A DNA stretch of 47,220 bases from Pelargonium cotyledonis. Lineage: Eukaryota > Streptophyta > Magnoliopsida > Geraniales > Geraniaceae. Positions 1-15,260 of the stretch are shown here, one piece after another (the stretch's first letter is position 1; each line of letters opens with the position of its first letter). The notes beneath the pieces are model-generated. The model was not told the DNA's origin, searched no databases, and saw nothing but the letters and a program-made list of their open reading frames with translations. The translations under genes and the position numbers were made by a program. The DNA is taken from the NCBI GenBank assembly GCA_036897625.1, contig JAYMTA010000066.1:1-47220 (forward strand), written 5' to 3'.

Positions 1-505
1 ATCTATTAATCAAAGTGATGTTGTCATCAGGGGGAGTAAACGCATACTGTACTCTTTTTTCCTTAGCTAATGTTTTGTCCCATTGGGTTTTCCTAGTAAG
101 GTTTTTAATGAGGCAGATTGATTTTGATGCGTAAAGTATGAAAAAATGGTGTACTTTTTTTCCTTCTCTAGAAATTTTTTTTCCCACTGGGTTTTATTCT
201 AATAAGGTTTTAACGAGACACATTCTTTAAATAATTGACATCCAAGGGGGAATGTTATGAATAATTATGTTAATGGATATCCAATTATGTTAGTACTCCT
301 AAACCTCTTTTACTTGTAGTAAAAATATTTTCTAGTTGTAGACTCTAATTGTATTTCCTAATTGTAATATGAGTAGTTAGGTTATTTGTCCCTATATAAA
401 GGGATCTCATATTTTACAGATTACAAGTTTAAAGTTAATAAAATTTCTCTTCTCCCATATCTCTTGTCTTTTATATTTTGTTCTTGCTCCATCAATTTCA
501 TAACA
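1..505 (+). mobile_element. Copia-like LTR retrotransposon, 3' end (truncated by window edge)
   Basis: The 3' LTR spans 253-505 (253 bp). It starts TGTTATGA and ends TCATAACA, a perfect 8-bp terminal inverted repeat with the usual TG...CA ends. Just before it (about 243-252) is a purine run, CAAGGGGGAA, the expected polypurine tract. Positions 1-240 look like the untranslated tail seen after the RNase H region in plant Copia elements, including repeated segments containing ACTGGGTTTT and AAGGTTTTAA. A TATA-like TATATAAA lies near 394-401 inside the LTR. The 5 bases after the LTR, GATTT (506-510), would be one copy of the target duplication; the other lies off the left edge. Coding parts and the 5' LTR are outside the window. 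Superfamily is inferred from the tail and small LTR. Confidence 0.75.
253..505 (+). repeat. 3' long terminal repeat
   Basis: The boundaries are set by the 8-bp inverted ends TGTTATGA/TCATAACA and the polypurine tract directly upstream. A 60-codon open frame that starts inside it is a by-product of the LTR sequence, not a gene. Confidence 0.75.
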
Positions 506-1775
506 GATTTACAATTTATTTATGTTATTTTTCACACTTCGCAGTCTCTCATTTTTAAATCAATCTAGATTGCAATTTATCCCTTTTGCTTAAAGTTCAC
601 CAAAATTCCAAAAGAATTTGATTTCTTTAAGAAGCCATTTTCTAGTTTTTATGGAACAACCTATAGCAGCACTTCATCAAATTTTGCTGATGTGTCAAGT
701 GTAAACTCTAAAAGACTATGGACCATAGTGTATAGTGTTAACACACAAGTATTTCATATTGTACGTAAATTTTTTTCGTCTAAAATATTTGCAAATTTTT
801 TATCATAAGACACATGCAAAAATTTAAGCGAGGATTCGTAAAATAGATAACTCATGTGTTGAAGCTAATCAAACTGTTTTTTTGCATAGGAGTTGAGTTG
901 ACTTCATCTTCAATATATGTTTCAAAAGCAATCTACATATCAAAATTAAGAAAATGTTATGTAAATGAGCACTATTTTTGGGAGTTCCACAGTTAGATTC
1001 ACTCTTCATAATATTTTACACATATGTATATGCCAAATGTGGTGTGGAGCTAGTGTCTCCTTAGAAATGGCAAAAATTAAATGACCATTGAAGATCCAAT
1101 CAAAAGCTTTGATGAGGTGGGTCACAAACAACATAAGGAGGTAATTGAACAGTTCCAACCAATCCTGCAAGTATCTTACTACTACTCTCAGTTTCTCTTG
1201 CAATTTGTCACCTAGTTCCTGCCAATATTGATTCTCTCATTTCTTATACAAATGGTTAAAAAAAAATCACTGTGAATTGCCAGTTACATCTCTGAGTTTT
1301 ACCCTTGTACTCAGCTGAAATAATACAACATGTGACTGTATATTTTCCTCTTTTACTATTCATGCACACAAGGTGTTTGTTAACATGCCTGAGAGAAATT
1401 TATTTCTCATGACTCTCTCAACTTGTTGTGGGTACTCTTGAATTCAATTGGTTGTGCCTTTTTAGAGGGAAATTTATCAAATTGTTGATAATTAAGCAGA
1501 TGGGTTCTCACAATAATCCAAGTTTTTTGTATGTCAAGTGTTGTTGTTATCAGCATCAACTTTTCAATTAATGCACACACAAAGAACAGAGTGTTTTGGA
1601 AGAGAAGAAAATGATAGAAGAGAAACAAACAGCTGTTGTAGACACTGAGTGTCTCATCTCTTTTAAGAGAATTATAGGCTCAATACCAATTTGATGCCAT
1701 TGTTTTCGTATACGAATACGAATACAATCCTTACCTCGTTATCACTTGTCGCGTTTTGTTTCCAGAAAAAAGATA

Positions 1776-1871
1776 CAATTCTCCTATCCTCTGTCCCTCC
1801 CTGTGTCCTCTCCTCCGCTCATTCAATTCTCCTATCCTCTGTCCCTCCCTGTGTCCTCTCCTCAGCTCATT
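1776..1871 (+). repeat. 48-bp tandem direct repeat, two copies
   Basis: Copy 1 is 1776-1823 and copy 2 is 1824-1871. By eye they differ at one position (CTCCGCTC versus CTCAGCTC). The unit is pyrimidine-rich. So few differences imply a recent duplication upstream of the HD-Zip gene. Confidence 0.85.
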
Positions 1872-2120
1872 CACTACAATCTCCACAAGCCAACCCTATC
1901 TATAAGACTATAACCATAGTCTACACTCTATAGAGCTACCCAGAGAGAGAAAGAGATAGAGGATTTGCACATAACATTCACTCACTAGTACTGATAGATC
2001 CTTTCTTTTTCGGTATGAATTATGGATTTGCACATAACATTTACCGCCATGTCAGCAAGTGCATGAGCCTCTAAGTTACACGTCAGCATATAACGGTTTA
2101 CTCGACGGAATTAGACGGTG

Positions 2121-2225
2121 GGTACTAAATTGGGTGCGAAATTGAAGTGTAGGTACTAAATTGGGAGAAATAGAAGTTTGGGTACCAAATTGAATATTTT
2201 TTGAAAGTTTGGATACTAAAAAAAT
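2121..2225 (+). repeat. Degenerate tandem repeat of about 30 bp
   Basis: GGTACTAAATTGG-like cores recur at 2121, 2152, 2181 and 2211, spaced 31, 29 and 30 bases apart. The cores degrade from left to right. Similar sequence is common in plant dispersed repeats, so this may be the end of an old unclassified element. Confidence 0.6.
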
Positions 2226-2794
2226 GGTTATCCCTTGCAGGTCTTTATGCCCCAGTAGTCTCAAAACGCTTCCACGTTGCCTCCTACGTTGCATTTTCGT
2301 GGCCACACCTAGATAGATTCTAATCAATCTATACATTACACATACACACACTACACTCTATACACTGTCTTTAGAGTGATGGGAATGAGAGAGAGATGAA
2401 TTAAGAGGAATTGTAGTGAGTAGTTTCATGACGAGGCGTGGGAAAGGGAAGAGGCATGCATATTGTCAGTCGTTGTGTAGGATCAGCCGAGCAGAGGTCT
2501 CCTTTGGGACCAGATGGTGACTCTTGATTCAACTCTCTTCTTCTGCTATCTCTATCTCTATCTTGCCTAGCCATTTACATCATCATCATCATCATCCTCG
2601 TCGTCATCATCATCCACTCCTTATATCCGACAACTCCCCTGCTCTCTCCTCTCCTCTCCCACCTAGACATTACTTTCTTGCGCCCCAAAAGTTAATCTAT
2701 ATGGACAGCACCATCCTCTTTCCCTCCCTCGTCTAAATTATACACTCCTTTCGATCTCTTTCCAACATAAGTTTTGATTGAGAGCCTAGCTACT

Positions 2795-3899
2795 ATGGAT
2801 TGGAATGGCGGCAGCAACCTTAAAGCCTTCGCTCCCCGACCACCTGAGTCCTCGTTTAGCTTCCTCTACAACTGCAACTATGACCCGTACTCAGGTACGT
2901 CTATGATCAATTCCTAGAAGAGTCATTTTAGGTGAAACAGATGGTATCTTCAGTTAAAGCTGCATGTTTTGAGCACTACATGTGGAAAGTTTTGTGTTAA
3001 GCACTTAAATTTGGAAATGACACACCAAAACATATAAGTTGTGCACTTAGTTTTTTTCTTTTCTGTTAACTAACAAGACATCTATATTTGAAGTTTTGTT
3101 GTAACTTTCTTGAAGAAGTTTCTGATGAGTAGCTTTCTTGACTGTTCACTTGATCACAGGCATGGATTCAAGGCACCCAGCAATGTCAATGTCAACCGAG
3201 ACACTGCATGGGATGGTTCAGGCAACGGACAAAAACAACATTAACTATGCGAATCTTAGTATGGACAAGAAGAAGCGCCTGACAAACGACCAGTTGGAGT
3301 CTCTGGAAAGGAGCTTCCAGGAGGAGATCAAGCTGGACCCGGATAGGAAAATGAAACTGTCCCGGGAGCTCGGTCTCCAGCCCCGCCAAATCGCTGTCTG
3401 GTTCCAAAACAGGCGCGCACGATGGAAAACAAAGCAACTCGAGCATCTCTACGATGGCCTCAAGCAAGAATTCGATGCCATCTCGAGAGAAAAGCAAAGA
3501 CTCCAAGAAGAGGTCAGTACTATAAACATGTACTATCATTTGTCCAAATCCTTTGAAATAATATTCAGTTTAATTGTTTGGATAAAAATGTTCGCTCTCT
3601 GTTTTCAGGTACTAAAGCTGAAATCAATTCTGAGAGAGCAAGGGAATGTTAGGAAACAAGTGATGACATCAACTGATGTGTCGGGAGAAGAGACTGTGGA
3701 GAGCACGTCGGAGGCAATGCGGAGCAGCTCGAATGAGATGATCAGGCCGATGACAACGACGACGAGCCAGCATCAGCAGAATGTGGGAGAGTGTAGCTAT
3801 TTGTTCAGTGTGGAAGATTATAACAACCCGGGAACGGTGTCGGTTTCGCAGCAGCCTTACTGGAGTGGAGTGCCAGTTCTTCCACCTTCATTTCCATGA
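2795..3899 (+). CDS. LMI1: HD-Zip class I transcription factor, LMI1/ATHB-51-like
   Basis: Three exons: 2795-2894, 3160-3512 and 3609-3899, joined by GT-AG introns, give 247 residues. The start ATG opens MDWNGGSN, matching the short N-terminus of ATHB-51/LMI1, and an [10 protein letters not shown] stretch follows, as in that family. The homeodomain covers about 69-125, with the recognition-helix core [11 protein letters not shown] at 113-123. The leucine zipper follows directly, with heptad positions L127, L134, I141, L148 and L155. Intron 2 splits the zipper after E151, a position usual for HD-Zip I genes. The acidic, Ser/Thr-rich tail ends in a Trp-containing segment ([13 protein letters not shown]). 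HD-Zip I proteins bind CAATNATTG-type sites as dimers in the nucleus; LMI1 homologues control leaf and floral development. Family assignment is firm. The symbol is by similarity, and ATHB-22 or another paralogue cannot be excluded. Confidence 0.85.
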
Positions 3900-6303
3900 A
3901 AATGGGACAATGCAAGAGATGTAATGTGAAGTAGAGAGAGTTAGGGTTAGGGACTAATATTAACTAAGCATAGTGTGTAATGTTGGAGGATAAGGGGAGT
4001 ATAGGTTTTCTCTACATCCCTGGAATAGAGAGCAGTGAGTGATAGGTGAGTTGCTATTTTCTTCTTCAAATTTATTAGCATAATTTTCAACTAATTAAGC
4101 TGAACTTTCTTAGAATTAGCTCTTAAATGTTTGATTTTTAGTTCCTTGTATGGTTTTTGTATCGCTGGTCATTAGAAACCTAGGGATGGTGATTCGTGTG
4201 TCGTACTCATGTTGAAGGTTGATCATTGCGTGTTATCCGACTTAACATTAGCACTACCCGTTTAGTAACCGTGATGTAAAACCCAACACGAACACAACAC
4301 GTTTATAAATACAACACATTTAATACGGTAACTAAATAAGCGTGTTGACACGACATTATCTAACATATTTAGCACGACAACCTAACACATGTGTGTTGAA
4401 TGCATTGTGTGTGTTCTAACACGACTAATTAACCATATGCATGAGTTTCGAAGTCTTAAAAGACTATTATTGTATTGTGTTTATGTTGTGGGTTGTTTTG
4501 GGACAGCTCTAACGAAATTCAATGGTTAACTTGAGAAATAATTTAGAATTTTTTATTGAAGTCAAAAGTCAAAACCTAGGTTTTTGTCTTTTGTGTCGCG
4601 TATTTTATGTGTTAAATTTATTTAATTTAAATGTTTGGTCCCAGCTGAACGGTACTGTCCGACATGGGTGCAAGTAAATTTAAATTATCATAATTGGTCC
4701 ACAACAAAAGGCACACAAATCTAGCCTATAACAATAATATCTCCAATTGAATAAAAACAACCACCTTGGAGGCCACTAAATGCTCATTTCATATGGATTT
4801 TACACATGAGCCTATCATGCATTTTTAGCCAAACCCAGGCCCAATTTTAGTAGCCCAACAACGAATTTTTGGAAAATTACTCTGATTGAGATTCATACAT
4901 TTTCCATGTCAGATAAAAAGAAACTGTTGATTCACAACAGTTTTACAAATCTCCAACCTTTGAGAACCCAACTACGATGTACCATGTAATGTTTCAGTGA
5001 AAGCCATCAGAGCCTCCTGGCATGACTGTGTGAACCAAACCAGAGACACTTCTAAACAATCCTACAACCAAATCCAAACCGGAAAGATACTGCAAAAATG
5101 AGCACACAAGAAACAAGTTTTGCTCCATCCTTGTCTGCTTGGAAGTCCGACTGTGTCGCAGCTGTCCAAGATCTCCTTGAAGCTTCGAACCCAACTAGAA
5201 AATCACTGAGATGAACAAGAAAATAAAGACCAATGTCAATTTCTGACCCTTTCGGTGAGAGTTAAGGTTATAGACCAATCTATTAATAGCATTGAGCAAA
5301 GCCCAAAGATGTTTGATCTCATTCTCATCTCCTAATTTCACAACACAAAACCATTAGCTGGATAAGGTGAAGCTACTTCCATCAGAACTTTCACAACAGT
5401 GAAAGAACATACCTCTTCGACAAATGCAGTAGCAAGGAAGAAAAGCAACACGAGTTGAAGAAAGAAGAGGCACTAAAGAACACCGAGCACATTCTTATCA
5501 AGGACAATGAAAGCTCTGCTACCCAACTTCAATCACTTGTGCTGTGCCAGTTTTCCAGTCAAATAAAATAGAGTAGAAATGCATCAGCCATTAGAAAGAG
5601 TAAGAAATCAAAATGCACCTGTTTGAGAAAAAAGAGGCCATTCAGTGCGACTTGCAAGATTAACCATAATGCAAACATTTTCAGCTATGTTACTTTGCTT
5701 GTGATGCAAGATTCGCAAGTGTAAAGGCACATGTTTGACTAGTCTGCAGATTGTTTGAGTAAAGAAAGAAGGTAAATAATATACAATATGGTGTGTACGT
5801 AACATAACCATAAAGGAAACATACCTGTTTCAAAAACCAATTAAGATGTCGTACAATTAAGTATTAAGACTAAAACATCAAAACCTTCAAAAGTATAAGT
5901 TGTATGATATAATCCAAATTGGGATGTCTAGGAATCACAGCTACTTGAAAACCCCTTTTCTTTTGCACTCTCTCAAATCAGTTGAAATTATAGATACGGA
6001 ATCTACAGAGTCCACCTTTGGTATGTGTGCAGTCAATCTGTTTCATAGAAAAGCTTACTTCAGCCGCAGCTTCAGAATCACTGATAATAAATTCAGCGAG
6101 TATATAATCTATCTAACATCCATGTTTATGGTTAACATGTGAATCATCTGGTTCAGTCTCATCTGAACAGCACCCAAATGATGCTTCCTTGCCATCTGAA
6201 GTTGAACACTCGAATTTTACTGGCTTAATATCCCAACCGTGCGCGCGCTCAAAGCTGCAAACACGCTGTCCAAGCCTTTGAGAAAACCTTCCTAGGTGAT
6301 GCA
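3900..6303. other. Gap between the HD-Zip and PPR genes
   Basis: The first ~150 bases are probably the 3' UTR of the HD-Zip gene. Positions 4190-4440 are crowded with AACACG/ACACGAC-type words on both strands, typical of an old dispersed plant repeat. From 4930 to 6300 the base composition is less AT-rich and several short open frames occur, including a Lys/Glu-rich one at 5371-5571 (+). This could be long 3' UTR of the PPR gene, a non-coding transcript or gene debris. No complete gene can be supported. Confidence 0.4.
5371..5571 (+). other. Open coding-like segment of unknown origin
   Basis: A frame is open from just after a TGA at 5368-5370 to a TAG at 5569-5571, about 66 codons, with no ATG near its start. 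The middle is highly charged (for example KEEKQHELKKEEALKNTEH), like a coiled-coil fragment. It could be one exon of a gene or a pseudogene relic. I do not recognise the family, and no flanking exons were found. Confidence 0.2.
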
Positions 6304-6546
6304 TTAAAATAAAGTGTAGATATCATCAGGAAAAGAAAACTTTACCACTCCATCTACTTCAAACCACCAGATTTGCTTTATAAGCAACATGGAACTAGCA
6401 CAGAGCAAAAATTGATCTGGATTTTGACTTGAGGCACTCCAACAGCCAAATGCCAAAGCCGGTTCCTCACTTCGAGTCATTAGTATGCTCCTTTTCTCTT
6501 GATAGCCCGCATTGTAAAGCACATATTTAAGGTTTTGCGGGCACCC
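6304..6546 (-). pseudogene. Decayed DYW-domain remnant of the adjacent PPR gene
   Basis: Reading the minus strand downstream of the PPR stop, in a different frame, gives a segment from about 6546 to 6304. It contains GCPQNLKYVLYNAG, then QEKRSILMTRSEEPALAFG. This resembles the DYW-domain region of At5g44230 as I remember it, where a Gly-Tyr-x-Pro-Asp-Leu...Val-x-Tyr-Asp motif leads into His-x-Glu-Lys-Leu-Ala-Leu-Ala-Phe. The His-x-Glu zinc/active-site residues of a functional DYW deaminase are not kept (Arg-Ser-Glu here). No CxxCH motif or terminal DYW tripeptide follows, and several stops separate it from the PPR frame. It is best explained as the eroded 3' end of an originally longer PPR-DYW gene. 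Confidence 0.5.
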
Positions 6547-6635
6547 ATTAGACTTTATTTATTCAACAGATGATCCAAGGCCACGGACTGCAATGACTCA
6601 CTACATCTTGGACACCTCTATGTCATCGTTGTGAG

Positions 6636-8198
6636 TTACTGATTTACTTGCTCCAGCCAGCTGCGTGCAGGAATCCTCTTCACACCCTTTTCCCACATCA
6701 ACTTTCTAACCCTCAAAACATCACTCCACCTTCCAGCAGACGCATATATGTTAATGAGCAATATATAGTTTGCAAAGACATTAGGTTCAAGCTCAAATAA
6801 ATGGCTGGCAGCTATTTGAGCAATATCAGCATTCCCATGAGTGCGACATGCTCCAAGAAGTGCTCCCCACAACTCTGCATGGGGTTCTATGGGCATAGTT
6901 TTCGCAAGCTCAAGTGCTTCTTCAAGGTGTCCTGCTCGACCAAGGAGATCAACCATGCAACCATAGTGATGAGCTGTTGGTTCAATACCATAAAACTCCA
7001 TCATTGCAAAGAATTGACGACCTTGTTGCACCATACCAGCATGCCTGCATGCAGTAAGTAGCACAACAAATGTGACACCATTTGGTTTTACACCTGATTC
7101 TGTCATCTCATAGAACAACTGGATTGTGTCACGAGAATAACCATGGGTAGCAAACCCCAATATCATTGAACTATAAGTAAATCCATTTCTTTCCCTCATT
7201 CCCTCAAATATCCTGTAAGCATCCTCAAGGCTCCCACACTTTGAGTACATGTCTATCAATGCAGAACCTATTCGTACATTTTCAGCAGGCCCAACTCCGG
7301 AATTCTCTGCAATGTCCCCAACCCAGCGAGCATAATTGGCTGCTCCCAATTGTGCACAAGCTGAAATAACACCAACCAATGTCACACCATCAGTCTCAAA
7401 ACCTGCCTGCTGCATTCTCTCAAAATACTCCAATGCCTCCCTTGGCCTTCCGTTTTGAGCATAACCAGTGACCATTGAAGCCCATGCCACCGAATCCTTC
7501 TCTGGCAACTCATCAAAAAGCCCACCAGCAGCTTCCATGTCCCCACTCTTGGAAAAAGCACAAACCAAGGTCGTCCATGAAAACCTATCCCTCCTAGGCA
7601 TTTCATCAAACACGTTGCGGGCACAACCCAAAACCCCACATTTCGCATACATATCAATCAATGTGTTCCCAACATACAAATCCGAATCAAACCCACCAAT
7701 CAAAACCGTCTGGGCGTGCAGCTGGCGGCCCAAGTTTACATCACAAACGTCACCGCAAGCCTTGAAAAGTGCGGAAAACGTAAAACTCAAAGGGCCAATA
7801 CCTTCCGCTCTCATGCTACAGTACAATCGAACTGACTCAAAGAGCGATCCTTGAATACAGTAGCCGCGGATGAGAGCGGTCCAAAGAAATGGGTTTGGGT
7901 AATTGACCTGTTGGAACAAAAGGCGAGGGTAGGGATCCATGGGAACATCGAGCTTTGTGAGAACCCGAATGAGCTTGGTCAGCACATAGCAGTATTGAAC
8001 AAGACCTTGCAGGTAAAGTTGCGCATGGACTTGTTTGATCTGACGGAAACTGGTGCAGCTGTCGAGAACCGTGACAAGCTCGAGTTCCGATTGTTGCTTC
8101 TTTTGCTGATATTGAGATAACGGAGCAACAAATCGAGTCGATAGAGTTGAGAACTGTTTGGTTCCCGCGAATTTACGAGAAAATGCGAGCATGATCAC
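6636..8198 (-). CDS. PLS-class pentatricopeptide repeat protein, At5g44230-like, lacking a DYW domain
   Basis: A single intronless frame of 520 residues, as is usual for plant PPR genes. The N-terminus (MIMLAFSRKFAGTKQFST) is basic and Ser/Thr-rich with no acidic residues, fitting a mitochondrial or plastid transit peptide. PLS-type repeats run from about residue 60 to 440, with typical signatures such as LWTALIRGYC, GNTLIDMYAKCG, SWTTLVCAFSKSGDMEAA, GSALIDMYSKCG, CMVDLLGRAGHLEEALEL and ELWGALLGACR. An E-motif region (NYILLINIYASAGRWSDVLRVRKLM) leads to the stop after SWLEQVNQ. These proteins bind organellar RNA and usually specify C-to-U editing sites or splicing. The related Arabidopsis protein continues into an E+/DYW deaminase domain; here the frame stops about where E+ would begin, and a decayed DYW remnant lies downstream. 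The product would therefore need a partner deaminase, or have another role. The start shares a short gap with the divergent gene at 8557. Confidence 0.9.
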   Translation of the reverse strand: MIMLAFSRKFAGTKQFSTLSTRFVAPLSQYQQKKQQSELELVTVLDSCTSFRQIKQVHAQLYLQGLVQYCYVLTKLIRVLTKLDVPMDPYPRLLFQQVNYPNPFLWTALIRGYCIQGSLFESVRLYCSMRAEGIGPLSFTFSALFKACGDVCDVNLGRQLHAQTVLIGGFDSDLYVGNTLIDMYAKCGVLGCARNVFDEMPRRDRFSWTTLVCAFSKSGDMEAAGGLFDELPEKDSVAWASMVTGYAQNGRPREALEYFERMQQAGFETDGVTLVGVISACAQLGAANYARWVGDIAENSGVGPAENVRIGSALIDMYSKCGSLEDAYRIFEGMRERNGFTYSSMILGFATHGYSRDTIQLFYEMTESGVKPNGVTFVVLLTACRHAGMVQQGRQFFAMMEFYGIEPTAHHYGCMVDLLGRAGHLEEALELAKTMPIEPHAELWGALLGACRTHGNADIAQIAASHLFELEPNVFANYILLINIYASAGRWSDVLRVRKLMWEKGVKRIPARSWLEQVNQ

Positions 8199-8556
8199 AT
8201 CACATCAACCCCCTCTAATTTCTCTCTGCTACTCGCAACTGATCTGAGGAAGAAGAAGACTCTCCCCTAGTAGCTGGTCCAAAACGACAGCGTTTAGTAG
8301 TCAAGAAAGAAGACCCAAACGATGCCGTTTCCAGTGCTGCCACTGCTCTGCTAGTGCAAAAATGGTGCGGCTTCGTTGAAGAAATGACATTCGCCGAATC
8401 ACCAGGAACTGAATCCTTTGAAAACATCCAAACATTTGTGAGGTAGCGTTCGATTTTAGATTCAAACACCTAGGGTTTCAATTTTCGATTTTTAATGAAA
8501 ATTTTGATGTGAATTACTGGAGTTTCAAATGGGTCAGGTCGTGTATCGGAGGCCAC
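8199..8556. promoter_or_regulatory. Shared intergenic promoter between divergent genes
   Basis: Only 358 bases separate the start of the PPR gene (minus) from the chosen start of the small mitochondrial-like gene (plus), so this short, relatively GC-rich segment must contain both promoters and both 5' UTRs. No TATA box is evident, which fits housekeeping organelle-protein genes. The two products may be co-expressed, but that is inference. Confidence 0.5.
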
Positions 8557-10099
8557 ATGTTGGGGACGGCGGTGAGATATTTTGCTCAGAAAGCGAAGCC
8601 GGTAGAGTTGAAGACGCCGCCGGAGCCGACGAAGACGATCACAAGAGCCATTTTTGACATAGTGAAGGAGCATGGCCCTATAACCCTCTCTGACACCTGG
8701 GAACGTCTCAAGGTATTGCTTGAAATTCCTGAAATTTTGAATAAAATTATTATTCTCGTCATCTAGGAGTTGAATGGTTGATGTCTTCTTGCATGTTCAA
8801 AACAATCCAATTCTCACTCACTGAAAATGCTTTAGCTGGGCAGAAATTGGGGTTGTGAATGGAGTGTATGTTAGTATTTTGTGATTTGCTTGTGTTTTTA
8901 GCTCATTCAAGGACTGTGGTTGTGTTCATTGTTCAATGATTGCATTGTTTTTGGTAATGCTAGTAGCTTTGGTTAAGTACTTGTGTCTATTGTTCTGTAA
9001 GGCTAGAAATGTTGAGTTATGTTGATGGTATTGCTTTCTGGGTTTGGGTTCTCTCCTGTGTTTGATCATTTCCATTCCTCCAGTGATTTGTCAAAGACGA
9101 AAGGTTGGTTAAGAGCTGCCAATCCATAGGACACATCTCATAGTGCAATTCATGATCTGTTGTCTCATTACTAGGCTTGGGACTATGGCTGAGTTCAAGT
9201 CGGATTATCTTTTAGCCAAGTATTAATTGAATGATCTCATTGTTAAGACAATGTTTGGATTCAGATTTCTGTTCAAAAAATGGGAATGTAGATGATATTC
9301 TCGTGTTTGGATATGGAATGCTTCAGAATCTGAATAGAGAGAGATGGCCTATACTTTAGAGATGGCTAGAAATATGTTGGCTTTGTTGCATCCTTGAAGG
9401 TGTATGTTTAGTGTAGAATCTGATTAGAGAGAGATGGCATATATTCATATTTGTTGGTTTGGCTTCTTTAAATTGTTTGCTTTGATCACCTCTTTCTTCA
9501 TTCTTTTAGTCGAGAGTCAGGGCAAGGTGTATTAAGAACCATTGTAGGATACATCTCATGATACAATTCATGGTTGCAAAATATAAGCTTGATCAGATGA
9601 AGTAATTAGCCATTTGATTCTGTATATCATTTGATAGATAGTGGATAAAATTTAAGACTATTGGAAGACAAAATGGTTTCAAATCTATGGCTAAAATCAT
9701 TAGTTTGAGCTGAAATATGTTCATGATGTAATTGAACCTATTTTTTTGTTGGTATCAGACACAATTGGAACGAAGAGCTGAAAAAAACTTTTGTGCTAAG
9801 GACTGTGAGCTTCTTATTAGTTGGTTTTTTGCTCTTTTTAAGCATTTCATTCACTTGGATGATCATAGAACACATTTGACCATATCAATCTCAATCACTT
9901 TCAGGTAGCGAGTCCGCGAGGATTGACGTGCAAAAGGCACATGAAAGTGGTGTTGGGATGGATGAAAAAGAGACAGAAACTTAGGTTGATATGCAAGCAG
10001 GCTGGACGACAGAAGTATTACTATTATACAACTTGGTTCACAAAATCCAATATCCCTGAAAAACCAATCAATGGTACTTCCCAACCAAAGTTTCCCTGA
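8557..10099 (+). CDS. Small conserved plant protein, probably mitochondrial
   Basis: Two exons, 8557-8712 and 9905-10099, joined in phase 0 by a 1,192-base GT-AG intron, encode 116 residues. The chosen ATG gives MLGTAVRYFAQKAKPVELKT, an Arg/Lys-bearing amphipathic start typical of a mitochondrial presequence. An in-frame ATG at 8509 would add 16 residues. The middle (AIFDIVKEHGPITLSDTWERLK, joined to GLTCKRHMKVVLGWMKKRQKL) looks like a small winged-helix fold: helix, strand, helix, basic recognition helix. The end is LICKQAG...YYYYTTWFT. I believe similar short proteins occur across plants, but I cannot name the family; a role in the mitochondrial ribosome or in nucleic-acid binding would fit. 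The frame continuity across the splice and the sharp splice sites support the model. The 5' end is the least certain part. Confidence 0.65.
8713..9904 (+). other. Large intron with internal diverged repeats
   Basis: Donor AAG|GTATTG, acceptor TTTCAG|GTAGCG. Two sequence blocks occur twice inside it: a motif containing ACATCTCAT...CAATTCATG near 9130 and 9548, and GAATCTGAxTAGAGAGAGA at about 9326 and 9416. This points to old local duplications. No gene is seen in it. Confidence 0.5.

Positions 10100-15260
<5,161 letters not shown>

Larger units (their letters stand above)
506..2794. other. Gap upstream of the HD-Zip gene
   Basis: No gene is supported here. The right part (about 1690-2790) is rich in CT tracts, short direct repeats and CAT/CTC microsatellite, and probably holds the promoter and 5' UTR of the HD-Zip gene. 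An 18-bp motif beginning GGATTTGCACATAA occurs twice, at 1961 and 2024. No single TATA box can be chosen with confidence. Confidence 0.5.

Noticed and set aside
3192..3539. Minus-strand frame of 115 codons across the HD-Zip exon
   Set aside because: Antisense of a conserved homeodomain exon, with no independent similarity.
7468..7854. Plus-strand frame of 128 codons within the PPR gene
   Set aside because: Antisense shadow of PPR repeats.
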